Shown here one piece after another: positions 50,366 through 58,562 of a stretch of DNA of 64,000 nt (its first letter is position 1; each line of letters starts with the position of its first letter). The stretch is taken from NCBI RefSeq assembly GCF_044748305.1, contig NZ_JBIVFT010000009.1, positions 1 through 64,000 on the forward strand, given 5' to 3'. This stretch comes from Arthrobacter_E sp044748305. GTDB taxonomy: Bacteria > Actinomycetota > Actinomycetes > Actinomycetales > Micrococcaceae. The notes beneath the pieces were generated by a model, which saw nothing but the letters and a program-made list of their open reading frames with translations, made no database searches and was not told the DNA's origin. The position numbers and the translations under genes were made by a program.

Positions 50366-50947
50366 ATGACCGAAGCGAGCAGCCGAAAGATCCCGGCGAC
50401 CTTCCGGCGCGTCGAACGCTCCACCTACGGCTACAGCGTTGCCCAGGTGGATGACTTCATGGAGCGCGCCCGCGCGATCTTCGAGGATCCGGAGAACGCC
50501 ACCGATCTCAGCAGCGTCGAGGTCCGGAAGGTGGCTTTCGACGCCGCCAAGGGCGGGTACGAAGCGGCTCAGGTCGATCATGCTCTCGACATCCTTGAGG
50601 ATGCGATGGCACGCAAGGAGCGCGACGCCCTGATCTCGGAGCAGGGCGAGGAAGCCTGGCTCGGTGACGTCGGAAGGCTGTCGACGCTTCTGCGCCAGCG
50701 GCTGTACCGCGCCGACGGCGAGAAGTTCCGCCAGCCGTCCAAGGTCCGTACCCAGGGTTACGCCGTCACCGAGGTGGATGCGCTCTGCCGCCAGATCGTG
50801 GACTACCTGGAGCATGACCACCCGTTGAGCGTGGATGACGTCCGCCGGGCGTCGTTCGCTCCGGCCAAGGGCGCAGAGGCCTACGAAGAGGCCCAGGTGG
50901 ACGCCTTCCTGGACCGTGTCGTCGAACTCATGGCCGCGATCGACTGA
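50366..50947 (+). CDS. DivIVA-domain-containing protein
   Basis: A 193-residue protein with two DivIVA-like repeats. The first is RVERSTYGYSVAQVDDFMER at about 15-34, and a second KVRTQGYAVTEVDALCRQI near 130; both are followed by Ala-rich helices (AAQVDHALDILEDAMAR, EAQVDAFLDRVVELMA). DivIVA proteins mark curved membrane and poles and organise growth. This version is short and has two anchors, so it may be a growth accessory. It follows cdsA and converges with the symporter gene. Confidence 0.8.
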   Translation: MTEASSRKIPATFRRVERSTYGYSVAQVDDFMERARAIFEDPENATDLSSVEVRKVAFDAAKGGYEAAQVDHALDILEDAMARKERDALISEQGEEAWLGDVGRLSTLLRQRLYRADGEKFRQPSKVRTQGYAVTEVDALCRQIVDYLEHDHPLSVDDVRRASFAPAKGAEAYEEAQVDAFLDRVVELMAAID

Positions 50948-50960
50948 CACCGCGCCGTGG

Positions 50961-52409
50961 TCAGCGGCGTTCCGGTGCGTGCAGTCGGGTGAGTGTTCGC
51001 CAGGCGTCCGCCGGGACACTGCGCGGGGTGATCCATGAGACTCCGACCATCACGGCGAACGCCAGCGGCACGCTCCAGGCGGCCGGTTGCGATAGCCAGA
51101 CCGGTGCCGTCGCCCCCAGCATCGCGGTGCCCAGCATCGCCGCACCGCAGCCGAGGCCACCGGTGAGCATGCCCGCCAGTGCACCGGCCGTGCTGAGGCG
51201 CGGCCACCAGATCCCCAGCAGGAGCAGCGGGCAGAGCGTCGACGCCGTGAAGGCGAAGACCTGACCCACACTGCCGGCCAGTGCGGGGCTCTGGGTCGGC
51301 ACCGAGAGCAGGAATGGGACCAGCATGGCGAGCACCGCGGCCCGCCGGAAGCCCTTCACCCCGCCGCCCAGTGCGTCCTGCGACAGCACCCCGGCCACCG
51401 ACACGACGAGGCCGGAAGTGGTGGAGAGGAACGCTGCGAAGGCGCCCGCCACCACCAGGGCGGTGAGGAGCTCGCCCACGGGACCCGGTACCAGTGCATG
51501 CGGCAAGAGGAGCACGACGGCGTCGGGCTGGGTTCCTGCTACGACTCCCGGCGCGTAGACGCGGGCGAGGTAGCCGAAGATCACCGGCAGGATGTAGAAG
51601 ACCGACAGCAGGCTCAGGACCAGCACGGTGGTCTTCCGGGCGGTCGGACCGTCCGGGTTGGTGTAGAAGCGGACCAGGACGTGGGGCAGGCCCAGGGTGC
51701 CGAGCAGCAGCGCGAGGAAGAGCGAAACGTTCTGATAGGTTCCTAGGGCTCCGCCGAGCGTCGTACCGCCCAGCGTCAGGGGCGCGGCCGCCGGGTGCAG
51801 TCCGGGCAGGGAGAACAGCATGAAGAGCGCCGGGACGGCCAATGCCGCGAGCTTGAGCCAGAACTGGAAGGCCTGGACGAAGGTCATGGACCGCATGCCG
51901 CCCGCTACCACGGCCAGTGTGACCGTCACGGCGACGGTCCCGGAACCGGCCCAGGGTGGCAGCCCGGTCATGATGGACACGGTCAGCGCGGCTCCGTGCA
52001 GCTGGGGCACGATGTAGAGGCATCCCACCAGGACGACCAGGAGACTGGTCAGCCGCCGGGCCGTGAGCGAGCCGAGCCGTGATTGAGCGAAGTCCGGGAC
52101 CGTGTAGGCGCCCGAACGGCGTAGCGGCGCCGCCACGAAAAGCAGCAGCATGAGGTAGCCCGCCGTGTACCCGACCGGATACCAGAGCGCGTCACGGCCG
52201 TTGAGGACGACAAGCCCTGCCACGCCCAGGAAACTCGCCGCCGAGAGGTACTCGCCACCGATGGCTGAGGCGTTCCACCACGGCTGGACAGTCCGCGATG
52301 CGACGTAGAAATCACTCGTGGTCCGGGAGATCCGCAGGCCGTAGAAGCCGATCAGAAGGGTGGCCGCGACCACCAGGAGGATCGCTGTGACGGCGATGGG
52401 TGCGTTCAT
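50961..52409 (-). CDS. Sodium/solute symporter (SSS family, ActP/PutP-like), copy 1
   Basis: A 482-residue transporter of the SSS family with about thirteen helices. The N-terminal ISRTTSDFYVASRTVQPWWN, GGEYLSAASFLGVAGLVV and FVQAFQFWLKLAALAVPALF blocks match acetate/pyruvate-type permeases. ATGA overlap with the DUF485-like gene shows coupling. It forms a minus-strand unit with LytS and LytTR genes; the plus-strand side of the same regulators has a second such permease. Confidence 0.88.
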   Translation of the reverse strand: MNAPIAVTAILLVVAATLLIGFYGLRISRTTSDFYVASRTVQPWWNASAIGGEYLSAASFLGVAGLVVLNGRDALWYPVGYTAGYLMLLLFVAAPLRRSGAYTVPDFAQSRLGSLTARRLTSLLVVLVGCLYIVPQLHGAALTVSIMTGLPPWAGSGTVAVTVTLAVVAGGMRSMTFVQAFQFWLKLAALAVPALFMLFSLPGLHPAAAPLTLGGTTLGGALGTYQNVSLFLALLLGTLGLPHVLVRFYTNPDGPTARKTTVLVLSLLSVFYILPVIFGYLARVYAPGVVAGTQPDAVVLLLPHALVPGPVGELLTALVVAGAFAAFLSTTSGLVVSVAGVLSQDALGGGVKGFRRAAVLAMLVPFLLSVPTQSPALAGSVGQVFAFTASTLCPLLLLGIWWPRLSTAGALAGMLTGGLGCGAAMLGTAMLGATAPVWLSQPAAWSVPLAFAVMVGVSWITPRSVPADAWRTLTRLHAPERR

Positions 52410-52780
52410 CGTTCCTCGGTGAGATCCCGGTAGCGCTCTTCGTTCCGCTGGGCCAGACGGGTGTAGAGGGCTGCGCTGAGCAGGATCACGGGAAAGAGCC
52501 CTACCCCGAGCAGAACCCATTCGAACGGGACGCCGAGGACGCTGAGCCCGCGCAGCCAGGGCACCCAGACCAGCAGGGCGGAGAATGTGCCGGCGATCAA
52601 GAGGAATCCGACGGCGACTACGAGCGCCAGTCGCAATTGGGAGCGCAGCAGGGAGCGCAGGTAGACGTGCGCGGCGTCGTCCTCCCCGGGTTCCCGCGCT
52701 GCGGAGGCCGTCGATGGCGGACGTCCCGATCCCGGTGTCCGGCCCGGACGTGCCGGGGCGACCACCCTCACCCGGGTCAT
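52406..52780 (-). CDS. DUF485-like small membrane protein, copy 1
   Basis: A 124-residue protein: a cytoplasmic N terminus of about 50 residues with basic and acidic clusters, two membrane helices (RLALVVAVGFLLIAGTFSALLVW and WVLLGVGLFPVILLSAALYT) and a charged RNEERYRDLTEER tail. Such proteins precede SSS permeases and are thought to be accessory subunits. Both ends overlap neighbours by 4 bp (RR gene upstream, symporter downstream). Confidence 0.75.
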   Translation of the reverse strand: MTRVRVVAPARPGRTPGSGRPPSTASAAREPGEDDAAHVYLRSLLRSQLRLALVVAVGFLLIAGTFSALLVWVPWLRGLSVLGVPFEWVLLGVGLFPVILLSAALYTRLAQRNEERYRDLTEER

Positions 52781-53514
52781 CCGCCGGTCCTCATCCGTGC
52801 GGGGGAGAGCGCGCTCCGCACGGCGGGAAGCAGGCGGCGGCTGATGGGAAGCTCGGCACCTGCGACGGTCACACTCGGTGCGGCGGCCCCGAGCTTCAGA
52901 GCGGAGACATGTCTCAGCGCCACGAGGTAGGAACGATGGATCCGCAGGAAACCGGCCGTGCCCCATTGCTGCTCCAGCTCACTCATGGGAACCCTGATCA
53001 GATAGCTCGCCTCGGAAGTGTGGAGACGGGCGTAGTCGCCCTGCGCTTGCACGTAGTGGACTTCGTCCCGGCGGATCATCCGCGTCACGCCACCCAGTTC
53101 CACCGGGATCATCTCCTGCGCGCGGGGTGTCTCGCCGGCCATCTCGTGGATCCTGGAGACCGAACGGGCCAGGCGCTCGGGACGTATCGGTTTGAGGAGA
53201 TAGTCGATGGCCGCCAGCTCGAATGCCTCCAGCGCGCAGTCCTCGTCGGCCGTGACGAACACGATCGCCGGGGGAGAGGGCGCGTTGTTGATCGTCCGGG
53301 CGAGTTCGAGCCCGGAGAGCCCTGGCATGTGGATGTCCAGGAAGACGGCGTCGAACGCCGTGGCTTCCAGCTCGCTCAAGGCCTGCGCCGGGGAGGTCGC
53401 GCGGTGGATGACACCCACCCGGGCGTCATTGCCCAGAAGATAGGCCAGTTCCTCGACGGCAGGCAGTTCGTCGTCCACCACCAGGACGGTGAGGGAGGCT
53501 GGGGGACTTGTCAC
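52777..53514 (-). CDS. LytTR-family response regulator
   Basis: A 245-residue regulator. The receiver has acidic residues at 14-15, phospho-acceptor D60 in AVFLDIHMPG and the Lys of LLKPIRPE. The C-terminal LytTR DNA-binding domain has VHYVQAQGDYARLHT and FLRIHRSYLVALRHV. It is the partner of the LytS-like kinase directly upstream (24 bp). E. coli BtsR and YpdB are LytTR regulators of pyruvate transport, so the neighbouring symporters are likely targets. Confidence 0.92.
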   Translation of the reverse strand: MTSPPASLTVLVVDDELPAVEELAYLLGNDARVGVIHRATSPAQALSELEATAFDAVFLDIHMPGLSGLELARTINNAPSPPAIVFVTADEDCALEAFELAAIDYLLKPIRPERLARSVSRIHEMAGETPRAQEMIPVELGGVTRMIRRDEVHYVQAQGDYARLHTSEASYLIRVPMSELEQQWGTAGFLRIHRSYLVALRHVSALKLGAAAPSVTVAGAELPISRRLLPAVRSALSPARMRTGG

Positions 53515-53538
53515 TGGACCAGAGTAGCGCCGGCCGGT

Positions 53539-54762
53539 TCAGACGTCGTGGCGCGGCTGCGACTTCGGGACACGGAGCGTGACGAGGGTCCCTTCGTCGG
53601 GTGCCGTCTCGACCACGAGCCCGTGGTCTTCGCCGTAGACCTGCCGGAGACGGAGGTCGACATTCCGCAGCCCCACGTGGTTCCCGCCGCCATCCTGTCC
53701 CGCCAGCAATGCGCCGAGCCGTTGCGGATCGATGCCGACGCCGTCGTCCTCCACGCTGACCACCGCATAGCCGCCCTCCTCGTAAGCCTTGATGGTGATG
53801 GTCCCCGTTCCCGCACGGGATTCGAGTCCGTGGCGGACGGCGTTCTCCACGAGGGGCTGAAGACTCAGGAAGGGCACGATCGTGCTGAGTACTTCGGGTG
53901 CGATCGTCAGGGACAGCTGCAGCCGCTCTCCGAAGCGTGCTCGTTCCAGGAGCAGATAGCGGTCGATGCTTCTCAGTTCTTCGGCCAGGGTCGTGAAATC
54001 CCCGTGGCGGCGGAAGGAGTACCGGGTGAAGTCAGCGAACTCCAGCACGAGTTCACGGGCCCGGGCGGGGTCCGTGTTGATGAATGACGCGATCGCATTC
54101 AGGGAGTTGTAGATGAAGTGCGGGCTGATCTGCGCGCGCAAGGCCTTCAGCTCGGCTTCCACGAGCATGGTGCGGGAGCGTTCGAGCTCGGCCAGCTCCA
54201 GCTGTGAGCCCAGCCAGGCCGCCAGCTCCGTGCTCGCCTTGAGCAGTCCGGCGCCGGGCGAGGAGCTCACTGCGAGGAGTAGGGCCACGGTCTCGCCGTC
54301 GACGCGGACCGGCGCCGTCACGGCGCCTGCTGACACTGCGCCGTGGGAGTTCTCGCCGCGGTCCCGGGCAGAGCTGCGTTGCCGGACCGGGGGCTTGAGC
54401 AGGAGCGGCCGTTGCGAACGCCCGCCGTCCAGCGCGCGGTCCAGGAGGGCTTCACGATCGTGTGGTTCGGCCCCCTCCCAGCTGAGCAGGGCGCCGTCGG
54501 CGTCCAGCAGGGCGATCGCCTCGCAACCGAGCATGGCCCGCAGATGCTTGGCGGCCCGGGTCGCACTGTCCGCGGTCAGGCCTGCACGGAGATGCCCGCC
54601 GGCCAGTGCGGCGCTGTGGAGGGTCTGATACGTGGCCCGCTCGGCGTCGCTGCCCAGTTCACGGAACGAACGCAGGATCTGGGTCCCGACGCCCGCCACG
54701 GCGGCGACGGCCAGGGTGACGACGCCGACGGCGATGGCGAGCAGGAGCGCTGAATCCGGCAT
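53539..54762 (-). CDS. LytS-type sensor histidine kinase
   Basis: A 407-residue kinase. One N-terminal membrane helix (LLLAIAVGVVTLAVAAVAGV) replaces the multi-helix 5TM-Lyt domain found in BtsS/LytS. A GAF-like cytoplasmic domain (about 40-190, ECEAIALLDADGALLSWEG-like region) suggests an internal ligand. The His_kinase domain has H215 in ISPHFIYNSLNAI, the N box QPLVENAVRHG and G boxes DDGVGI and VGLRNVDLRL. The regulator gene follows directly. Confidence 0.92.
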   Translation of the reverse strand: MPDSALLLAIAVGVVTLAVAAVAGVGTQILRSFRELGSDAERATYQTLHSAALAGGHLRAGLTADSATRAAKHLRAMLGCEAIALLDADGALLSWEGAEPHDREALLDRALDGGRSQRPLLLKPPVRQRSSARDRGENSHGAVSAGAVTAPVRVDGETVALLLAVSSSPGAGLLKASTELAAWLGSQLELAELERSRTMLVEAELKALRAQISPHFIYNSLNAIASFINTDPARARELVLEFADFTRYSFRRHGDFTTLAEELRSIDRYLLLERARFGERLQLSLTIAPEVLSTIVPFLSLQPLVENAVRHGLESRAGTGTITIKAYEEGGYAVVSVEDDGVGIDPQRLGALLAGQDGGGNHVGLRNVDLRLRQVYGEDHGLVVETAPDEGTLVTLRVPKSQPRHDV

Positions 54763-54827
54763 GGCCCCAAGCGTAGCGAGTCGGGGCTCTCGGGGCTCCT
54801 GTGCAGCCCTGGTGGCGCCGCCCGGAT

Positions 54828-54857
54828 GCCGTTCGTCGCACGGCTCGCCCCGTTGGG
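54828..54857. promoter_or_regulatory. Tandem LytTR-type binding site
   Basis: GCCGTTCGT and CCCGTTGGG begin 21 bp apart in the same orientation. Each matches 8 of 9 positions of the known LytTR direct-repeat consensus [TA][AC][CA]GTTN[AG][TG], and 21 bp is the standard phasing. It lies between the kinase and the DUF485-actP operon. Confidence 0.6.
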
Positions 54858-54904
54858 CGATGGGATCGCCCGGATGACGGACGACGGCCCCGGCGCGGCG
54901 GCAT

Positions 54905-54920
54905 AGTGATGGCAGTCACA
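54905..54920. promoter_or_regulatory. Candidate CRP/GlxR site
   Basis: AGTGA-TGGCAG-TCACA matches the CRP-family consensus TGTGA-N6-TCACA at 9 of 10 bases, 74 bp before the DUF485 start. In Corynebacterium the cAMP regulator GlxR controls acetate uptake genes. Confidence 0.5.
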
Positions 54921-54994
54921 TCCGGTCGTGCGGCCGGAGACTCCCCGGCCGTCTGGGCGGGGGAACCGTATCCGGCAGCTTCAAGGAGGAAGCC

Positions 54995-55375
54995 ATGGGA
55001 CACGAAACCCATCCCGAGGACGGCGCGGCGGCCGTGGACTTTCAGGAGGTCCAGGCAACACCCGAGTTCCAGGACCTGCGGAGGAGGCATCGCAGCTTCG
55101 TCTTCCCGCTGGCCGCGTTCTTCCTGCTCTGGTACTTCGCGTACGTCCTCCTCGCCGACTATGCCCATGAGTTCATGTCCACGAAGCTCTGGGGGAACAT
55201 CAACGTGGGGCTGGTCTTCGGCCTCCTCCAGTTCGTGACGACCTTCGGCATCACCGCCTGGTACGTGCGCTATTCGAACCGCACGCTGGATCCGATCGCC
55301 TCCTCGATCCGGGAGAGCATCGAAGGGCACGAGCATGACCGTTCCGCTGCGACGGACGAGGAGACGGCCCGATGA
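54995..55375 (+). CDS. DUF485-like small membrane protein, copy 2
   Basis: A 126-residue DUF485 protein: EFQDLRRRHRSFVFPLAAFF then FFLLWYFAYVLLADYAHEFM and a second helix (NVGLVFGLLQFVTTFGITAW), with a YxxxSNRTLDPIAxSIR-like tail. This is the classic accessory to ActP/MctC permeases. AAGGAGGA precedes the ATG. It overlaps the permease gene by 4 bp. Confidence 0.9.
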   Translation: MGHETHPEDGAAAVDFQEVQATPEFQDLRRRHRSFVFPLAAFFLLWYFAYVLLADYAHEFMSTKLWGNINVGLVFGLLQFVTTFGITAWYVRYSNRTLDPIASSIRESIEGHEHDRSAATDEETAR

Positions 55376-56982
55376 GTCTCCCCACCGTTCAGCTCTCAGC
55401 CCTCAAGGACACCACTCTCCTGAACATGGGGATCTTCGCGGCGTTCGTGCTGGTCACCCTCGTGATCGTGATCCGGGCCAGCCGGAACAACAAGACGGCG
55501 GCCGACTACTACGCCGCCGGACGCTCCTTCACCGGCTCCCAGAACGGCACCGCGATCGCCGGAGACTATCTCTCGGCGGCGTCGTTCCTCGGCATCACCG
55601 GTGCGATCGCGATCAACGGCTATGACGGGTTCCTGTATTCGATCGGCTTCCTGGTGGCCTGGCTCGTGGCCCTGCTGTTGGTCGCGGAACTCCTGCGCAA
55701 CACCGGCAAGTTCACGATGGCCGACGTCCTCTCCTTCCGGCTGCGTCAACGACCGGTGCGGATCGCGGCCGCGCTGTCCACCTTGGCCGTCTGCTTCTTC
55801 TATCTCCTCGCTCAGATGGCCGGTGCGGGAAGCCTGATCTCGCTCCTGCTGGGCATCAGCGACTGGGGAGGTCAGGCGCTGGTGATCGTGGTGGTCGGCG
55901 TCCTGATGATCGTCTACGTACTGATCGGAGGTATGAAGGGCACCACCTGGGTTCAGATCATCAAGGCCGTGCTGCTGATCGCAGGCGCCGCCGTCATGAC
56001 CCTGTGGGTCCTCGCCAGCTATGGTTTCAACCTCTCCGCGCTGCTCGGTGGTGCCGCCGACGCGGCCCAGAACCCGGCCGTCCTGAATCCCGGTCTGCAA
56101 TACGGCAAGAGCGCGACCACCAAACTGGACTTCGTCTCGCTCGCGCTGGCCTTGGTTCTCGGCACCGCGGCGCTCCCGCATGTCCTGATGCGGTTCTACA
56201 CGGTTCCGACAGCCAAAGAAGCCCGGAAGTCCGTGGTGTGGGCGATCTGGCTGATCGGCGCCTTCTATCTCATCACCCTGGTCCTGGGGTACGGCGCGGC
56301 ATCGATGGTGGGGGCGGACCTCATCAAGAAGGCCCCGGGAGGTGTGAACTCCGCCGCTCCATTGCTCGCCTTCCATCTGGGCGGACCACTCTTGCTCGGG
56401 TTCATCTCGGCGGTGGCGTTCGCCACGATCCTCGCCGTGGTGGCCGGCCTGACCATCACGGCGGCAGCCTCCTTCGCGCATGACATCTACGCCAACGTCA
56501 TCGCCAAGGGGAAATCCGACCCCGCGCAGGAGGTCAAGGTCGCGCGGAGGACCGTGGTGGTGATCGGTGTGCTCGCGATCGTGGGTGGCGTCTTCGCCAA
56601 CGGTCAGAACGTGGCCTTCCTCGTGGCGCTGGCCTTCGCCGTGGCGGCCTCGGCGAACCTGCCGACCATCATCTACTCGCTGTTCTGGAAGCGTTTCACC
56701 ACTCAGGGCGCACTCTGGAGCATGTACGGGGGCCTGACGGCCGCCGTCGTGCTGATCGCCTTCAGCCCAGTGGTCTCGGGAACCAAGACCTCGATGATCC
56801 AGAATGCCGACTTCGCCTGGTTCCCACTGAGCAACCCGGGGATCATCTCGATTCCGTTGGCGTTCTTCCTCGGCTGGCTCGGCACGGTCCTGGACCGGAG
56901 GACCGAGGATCCGGCCAAGCAGGCGGAGATGGAGGTGCGGTCCCTGACCGGAGTGGGCGCGGAGAAGGCGGTGGATCACTAG
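55372..56982 (+). CDS. Sodium/solute symporter, acetate-permease type (ActP/MctC-like), copy 2
   Basis: A 536-residue SSS-family transporter. The N-terminal FTGSQNGTAIAGDYLSAASFLG, GGMKGTTWVQIIKAVLL and LPHVLMRFYTVPTAKEARKS blocks match the ActP/MctC group that takes up acetate, propionate or pyruvate with sodium or protons. The Na+ site region is GTAALPHVLM. It is coupled to DUF485 by ATGA overlap. Divergent regulators and two regulatory-site candidates lie upstream. Its 3' end is close to element E. Confidence 0.9.
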   Translation: MSLPTVQLSALKDTTLLNMGIFAAFVLVTLVIVIRASRNNKTAADYYAAGRSFTGSQNGTAIAGDYLSAASFLGITGAIAINGYDGFLYSIGFLVAWLVALLLVAELLRNTGKFTMADVLSFRLRQRPVRIAAALSTLAVCFFYLLAQMAGAGSLISLLLGISDWGGQALVIVVVGVLMIVYVLIGGMKGTTWVQIIKAVLLIAGAAVMTLWVLASYGFNLSALLGGAADAAQNPAVLNPGLQYGKSATTKLDFVSLALALVLGTAALPHVLMRFYTVPTAKEARKSVVWAIWLIGAFYLITLVLGYGAASMVGADLIKKAPGGVNSAAPLLAFHLGGPLLLGFISAVAFATILAVVAGLTITAAASFAHDIYANVIAKGKSDPAQEVKVARRTVVVIGVLAIVGGVFANGQNVAFLVALAFAVAASANLPTIIYSLFWKRFTTQGALWSMYGGLTAAVVLIAFSPVVSGTKTSMIQNADFAWFPLSNPGIISIPLAFFLGWLGTVLDRRTEDPAKQAEMEVRSLTGVGAEKAVDH

Positions 56983-57002
56983 CGAGCGTTCCGGGAGTTC
57001 CT

Positions 57003-57077
57003 CCGCCGAGGCCGCTGGTTCCGTGCCAGATCGCTCGTTTCCTGAGCGGTTTGAACGCGAACTAGCGGCCTCGGCGG
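57003..57077. repeat. Long inverted repeat (element E), overlapping an MFS gene stop codon
   Basis: Arms of 19 nt (57003-57021, 57059-57077) pair with one G-T pair; an inner CGCTC/GAGCG stem lies inside the loop. The right arm contains the stop codon and last codons of the convergent MFS gene. TTCCGTGC echoes elements B and D. Confidence 0.8.
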
Positions 57078-58462
57078 CGCAGTGCTCTCCTGAACGGCAG
57101 TGCCCTCTTCAACGCCAGTGCCCTGTTGAACGACTGAAGCGGGTACGTGAGTGCCGCCGCGGCCAGGACGATTCCGGCCAGAAGCATGGCGAGTGAGTAT
57201 CCGCCCGGGCCGGTCGCCAGCGCGATCGTGCCGAAGACCGCCACTCCGATGCCGTTTCCGAGCGCGAAGCTGACCTCCTGTACGGCGCCCACCTGCCCGG
57301 CCTGGGCCGGCGTCGTGTAATCGAAGAGGGCGGCCGCCGCAAGCGTTCCCACCGCGCCGAAGCCGGCGCCGATGAGCCCCAGCGCAATGGGGATCCCCGG
57401 GATACCCGACGCCAGCCACAATTGGCCCAGCATCGCCACGGTCAGGGCGAGAGTGGTGATCCTCTTCCGGCTCCACCGCTTCAGGGCCAACGGCACCGTG
57501 GCTCCGATGATCCCGGTCATCGCAGCCAGCGGCAGCAGCACCAGTCCGGACGCTGCCGGGCTCAGCCCTTGATAGGCCTGGACCTGCAGACCCACCAGGT
57601 AGAGCGTTGCCGCGGTGGTCCCGGTGGCCACCAGGATGTGGGTGTACGCGATGCTGAACTCACGGATGCGGAAGATCTCGACGTCGATCAGCGGATTGCT
57701 GAGGGTCTTCTGTCTGCGCACGAAAAGGACGCCGGACGCGAGGCCGACGACGGCCAGCACAGCGGCCAGGACGGGCTCGGAGAGTGCGTGCTGGAGGGCG
57801 TAGACGAGACCGCCGATCGCGAGCACGGAACTGACGATGCTCGGCGGATCCCAGTGGGGTGTGACCGGCGCCCGGCTCTCAGGAACGATCCATAAGGCCG
57901 TCAGGACGGCCAGCGCCGCGAGCGGCACACAGCCCAGGAAGACCCAGCGCCAGCCGGGCCCCTCGGTGAGCAGCCCGCCCAGTACCGGGCCGAAGGCGCT
58001 GCCAGCCCCGAAGGCCGCCGTCCAGAAGCCATAGGCGAGGACTCGCTCGCGAGCGTGGAACTGGGAGCCGATGGTCGCGACCACGCTGGAGATGACCATC
58101 GCCTCGGAGACTCCCAGAAGCATTCTGAGCGCGATCAGCACGGCTCCGGCCGAGGACAGCCCCGCGAGCAGGTTGAAGACGGCGAAGCCGCCGAGCCCTA
58201 GGAGCATGATGCGTTTCCGGCCCCAGTGGTCGCCTGCCCGGGCGGCCAGCACCAGGGTCACGCCCAAAGTGAGCGGATAGATGTCGATGATCCACACTCC
58301 GACGGAGGCGTCGAGCCGGAGTTCGGACAGCAGCGCGGGAAGTGCCGTGATGATCGAACTGAGACTCAGACTGCCGATCAGCACACCGAGCAGCATGGGG
58401 ATCAAGGCCAGCCATCTCTTCGGGGAGAGCCCGGCTGAGGTTTCGGTGCTGGAAAGCGTCAT
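57062..58462 (-). CDS. MFS transporter, DHA2/SmvA-like drug efflux family
   Basis: A 466-residue, 14-helix major facilitator. The N-terminal region (GSLSLSSIITALPALLSEL), VWIIDIYPLTLGVTLVLAARAGDHWGRKRIM and helix 5 FGAGSAFGPVLGGLL are those of DHA2 efflux pumps. The last few codons lie in hairpin element E, giving RRGR at the end. It diverges from an HxlR gene, the usual regulator of such pumps. The start at 58462 is set by family alignment; no strong ribosome site. Confidence 0.88.
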   Translation of the reverse strand: MTLSSTETSAGLSPKRWLALIPMLLGVLIGSLSLSSIITALPALLSELRLDASVGVWIIDIYPLTLGVTLVLAARAGDHWGRKRIMLLGLGGFAVFNLLAGLSSAGAVLIALRMLLGVSEAMVISSVVATIGSQFHARERVLAYGFWTAAFGAGSAFGPVLGGLLTEGPGWRWVFLGCVPLAALAVLTALWIVPESRAPVTPHWDPPSIVSSVLAIGGLVYALQHALSEPVLAAVLAVVGLASGVLFVRRQKTLSNPLIDVEIFRIREFSIAYTHILVATGTTAATLYLVGLQVQAYQGLSPAASGLVLLPLAAMTGIIGATVPLALKRWSRKRITTLALTVAMLGQLWLASGIPGIPIALGLIGAGFGAVGTLAAAALFDYTTPAQAGQVGAVQEVSFALGNGIGVAVFGTIALATGPGGYSLAMLLAGIVLAAAALTYPLQSFNRALALKRALPFRRALRRRGR

Positions 58463-58497
58463 GGCTTTAGGCTTGTTGCCAGGCAGGAAATGAGCAA

Positions 58498-58537
58498 GTA
58501 CTGACATTTTCTGAACGTACTGACAATTATGTAAGTA
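58498..58537. promoter_or_regulatory. HxlR operator region with paired repeats
   Basis: GTACTGACA occurs twice, 19 bp apart (58498-58506 and 58517-58525). The second is part of TACTGACA-ATTA-TGTAAGTA, an inverted repeat with one mismatch. It lies in the 100-bp divergent region, so it could repress both the pump and the regulator. Confidence 0.65.
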
Positions 58538-58562
58538 ATGGTCTTTCGCGAAAGGAAGCACC

